Origin: Monarcha castaneiventris obscurior
Taxonomy: Eukaryota > Chordata > Aves > Passeriformes > Monarchidae
NCBI GenBank assembly: GCA_026261815.1
Contig: JAMPIT010000481.1
Span: 3,905,501 to 3,969,500, forward strand
DNA length: 64,000 nt
Direction of reading: 5' to 3'
Part shown: positions 61,321-64,000 of the stretch, piece by piece
Layout: each line of letters starts with the position of its first letter
How positions within the stretch are numbered: position 1 is the first letter of the stretch
The notes under the pieces: model-generated
Databases searched by the model: none
Told to the model about the DNA's origin: nothing
Seen by the model: the letters and a program-made list of their open reading frames with translations, nothing else
Program-made: the position numbers and the translations under genes

Positions 61321-64000
61321 AGAATGATTTCAATGAGCGCAGCGCTGTTTGATCAGGGACCAGTCCTCCCAAGGTGCTGAGTCCTCATTTCCTGCAGGTC
61401 CCAAACTGGAGTTTGCAGTGCCTGGGAAGTGGTTGTCCCAATTAAAATCGGAAAATGAGGCATTTAAAATCCGCTTGGAGACCCCTCGCTTTGAGAGTTT
61501 CCAGCTTAAGACGTTTTGTCACACTTAGGAGTCTCTTAGAGGAAAACCTTCAAAACTTTGTTTTCCTACAGTCACACACACAAAAACATTGACTGCTAAA
61601 ACTTCAGTGGGAACACAGCAAGAATTTTATCACTGATTCACTCGAGCGGGGTTGATTAGAGATGTGTGTGAGCAGGGTCTCTGCAGTGCCCCCTCCCACC
61701 CTGAGCAAACAGGGATCAACCACGGTAAAAATCTTAATAGACATTTGCTGCAAACCACACTAATTCACTCCGGGCTCCTTCTTTACTAGAAGGAAAAGGT
61801 TTAGGAAACGGGAATTTACAGGAAGGTTTCAGGACTGGGAATTGTTAGAAGTGGCAGCTCCTTTCACACATATTGTTGAGGGTAGAAGGGAGATAATTGT
61901 AAATCGTTACAGAAGAAAAAGAGAGCACCAGATCCCAAGCCCACAGAATTCCCTTGGAAAAAAACCCAAAAACATCTAAAATAAATGCATAGATCCTTTC
62001 CCACACTCCTTTAATTGGAATTTTAGATTCGTCTATGTGATCTGTGAAATAGTGGTTATCAGATTAAACCCCAAACTTCTCAGCTAAGTAACACGGCCCC
62101 ATGAATTCACATGAATAAAGGGGCCAGATTTATAGGCAGATATTTTAATTCTTAAACAGTTAACATAACAGTCAAAGAGATGCTTGGTTACGTACACAAA
62201 GGGAAGGCTATAATTGTAACATCTTTGCTCTAAGGTGAATAATTAAGTAGATTCCACTGACAAAAGGATGAGAAGACTGTGCCTCGGGACATTTAGTCAG
62301 TAGAACTAAGCAACAGGTTACAGGGAAGCAAACAAGGCTATATTTAAACACAAACCTATTGACTCGATTATTTTCAATGCAGAAAAAAAAAAAAAAGATT
62401 CCTGAAATGAGCAATCCTTGGGCAGTTTAATAGAATGAAGCAGAATGAACAAATGCAAGGTCACAAATATTACTGTTGCAATTTTTTTGCAAGGTCACAG
62501 ATATTACTGTTGCAATTTTTTGTCAGGATATCCTTTTATTACTTTATCCTCTTTTTCCCCTTGACTCTTGATTTCTCCCCAACAAAGATGGTAATAATAA
62601 AAAAAAAGAATATATCATATATTTATCCTATTCTTTAGTTAATGAAGTCCTTCAATAAAGCTCAGCCATATTAATGAATAAGTTTTGCAGATTTGGCCCC
62701 TTGTGTTGAAAGAGTAAAAGAAGCCCACTACACATTTGCATTCAAACCTACTTTTTCTTCATTGTAACTGAGAATTTAAGTATTCATAAATAAAATTGTA
62801 AAGTTCTGTGGTGAGAAAAATACAGAATTCCTGTATGGTGATCCATCCAGAACCCAGAATTAAAGGAACTGCCTGGGTCTGTGGCATGCAGGTGAGGCTG
62901 GAAATCATCTCTCCGTTTTCTTGGTGCAGACCAAAAGGCAAGGAGAACACAAGGGACCTTCCCCTGAAAATCTACACATATTCTTAGCATTTATCCCCAT
63001 ACTGAGGCTGCAATCAACCCTTCTCCCAAAGGAAGGATGAGATTCCCTCCTGCACATTCCCTGCTCTTCTGGTGGCCTTGGGTCACCCTGTGATGGCACC
63101 ACAGGAGCCCACGTGAGGCTGCAGGGCTGGTGAGGAGCTGAGCAGTGATCCAGCGTGGTGATGCACAAACTACCACCAAAAATCAGCCCCAGGCTGTTTG
63201 ATGTCTCACAAACCCAGCCCACAGGGAGGAGGGTTTCCAGCTGCAGAGCCACTGCAATGGTGCACGCTCTGAAAAGCCAGGAGTTCCACACTCAGAAATA
63301 ATCTAAAGCCAGGCTGACGTCACCTTGTCTTGTCTTTCTGTCATCTGGGAGAGAGGGCAGGAGGTGGCTTTTGGATGGCAGTCAGTGAACAGCTCTAATG
63401 AGGCCTGGGTGGCAGATGGGGTCAGCACACACACAAACACTCCAGAAAAGGATTAGTCAATAACTCACATCCAGACAGCCCAGAATCCCGGGGACACAAA
63501 AGGCAGGAAGCCAGGAGAAGAAGGACTGGATGGGCTGGCCCAACTAGTTTTCTATCCAGCAGGACTATCATCTTAAAAGAATGATTTTTAAGTTTTTCTT
63601 TTCCATCTCCTATTAATTTGTTTGACATGACCTTATCAGGACTCTGCTAGTTATGTTCTGCTTTCCTTATGTAGTTGTTTTCAACAAAGTGAAACTGCAT
63701 ATAGTTGTCTCCTTCTGTTATGCCTTCACTTCTGCAGTGCTGAAACATTAAAACAATTTGAAGGATATGACAACGAAGTTCCTCAGTACAGTGAGCATGT
63801 GGATTGATATGTTTTGATTTTTTTCTTTAGAGAACAAGACTTGTCAGTGCTCAACTAGAAAAGCTGCCAAATACATCATCATCTCTCATTCACCATGACC
63901 CAGGTGCTGTCAGCCCAAACTGACTGTTTTCAGTAAAAAGAAAAAAATCGTGTTGGGTGAGTTCAAAACGGATCCCAAGAGGTGCCAATTAGGAAGCATT
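61321..64000. other. Unique non-coding sequence
   Basis: No gene or transposon is recognised. A 34/33-bp tandem duplication lies at 62455-62521, and A-runs occur near 62382 and 62599. The 62.9-63.5 kb part is GC-richer, with chance frames on the minus strand. Confidence 0.45.
62455..62521 (+). repeat. Tandem duplication, 34 and 33 bp
   Basis: Two adjacent units start GCAAGGTCACA and end in a T-run. They differ by one substitution (A or G after the AAGGTCACA string) and one T in the run length. AAGGTCA is also a half-site for nuclear receptors, so the duplication places two such half-sites 34 bp apart. Confidence 0.92.

Noticed and set aside
1..64000. CRISPR arrays, tRNA or rRNA genes, prokaryotic operons
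   Set aside because: No regularly spaced repeats, tRNA-like folds or dense coding frames were seen. The sequence has the character of vertebrate intergenic DNA.

Overview
The window reads as vertebrate, very probably avian, non-coding DNA. The main grounds are CR1-type LINE remnants (9.3 kb and 57.7 kb), several short LTR insertions, few repeats overall, and low CpG content outside a few spots. A songbird is plausible because recent LTR copies are common in songbirds, but that is inference. I found no protein-coding exon, tRNA, rRNA, CRISPR array or bacterial-type gene. The longest open frames (about 160 to 180 codons) lie mostly in GC-rich stretches, lack recognisable domains, and look like chance.

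Layout. 1-6.2 kb: mostly unique sequence. 6.2-8.6 kb: the most distinctive block, with a CpG-rich core (6538-6790), homeodomain-type motifs and a CCAAT-box cluster near 8.3 kb; it is the best candidate for a conserved developmental enhancer. 9.3-9.5 kb: a CR1 fragment on the minus strand. 9.5-51 kb: a long gene-free stretch with AT-rich, homeodomain-motif-rich islands that look like candidate conserved elements (12.7, 24.5, 25.1, 26.5, 28.5, 31.5-32.2, 36, 37.7 and 40.9 kb), one truncated LTR (16.5 kb) and several small tandem or inverted repeats.

51-60 kb is the repeat-rich part. It holds two complete solo LTRs of one family in opposite orientation (52767-53201 minus, 59495-59929 plus), each 435 bp with TG/CA ends and a 4-bp target duplication. 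It also holds a candidate LTR of another family (about 54907-55333), two diverged copies of an unidentified ~145-bp repeat, a 47-bp exact tandem duplication, and an old CR1-like piece. 60-64 kb returns to unique sequence with one more AT-rich candidate element.

The window therefore looks like part of a gene desert or a very long intron rich in possible distal regulatory elements, with retroviral LTR insertions. I cannot name the neighbouring gene. All conservation calls are inferred from composition and motifs, since no alignment was available.
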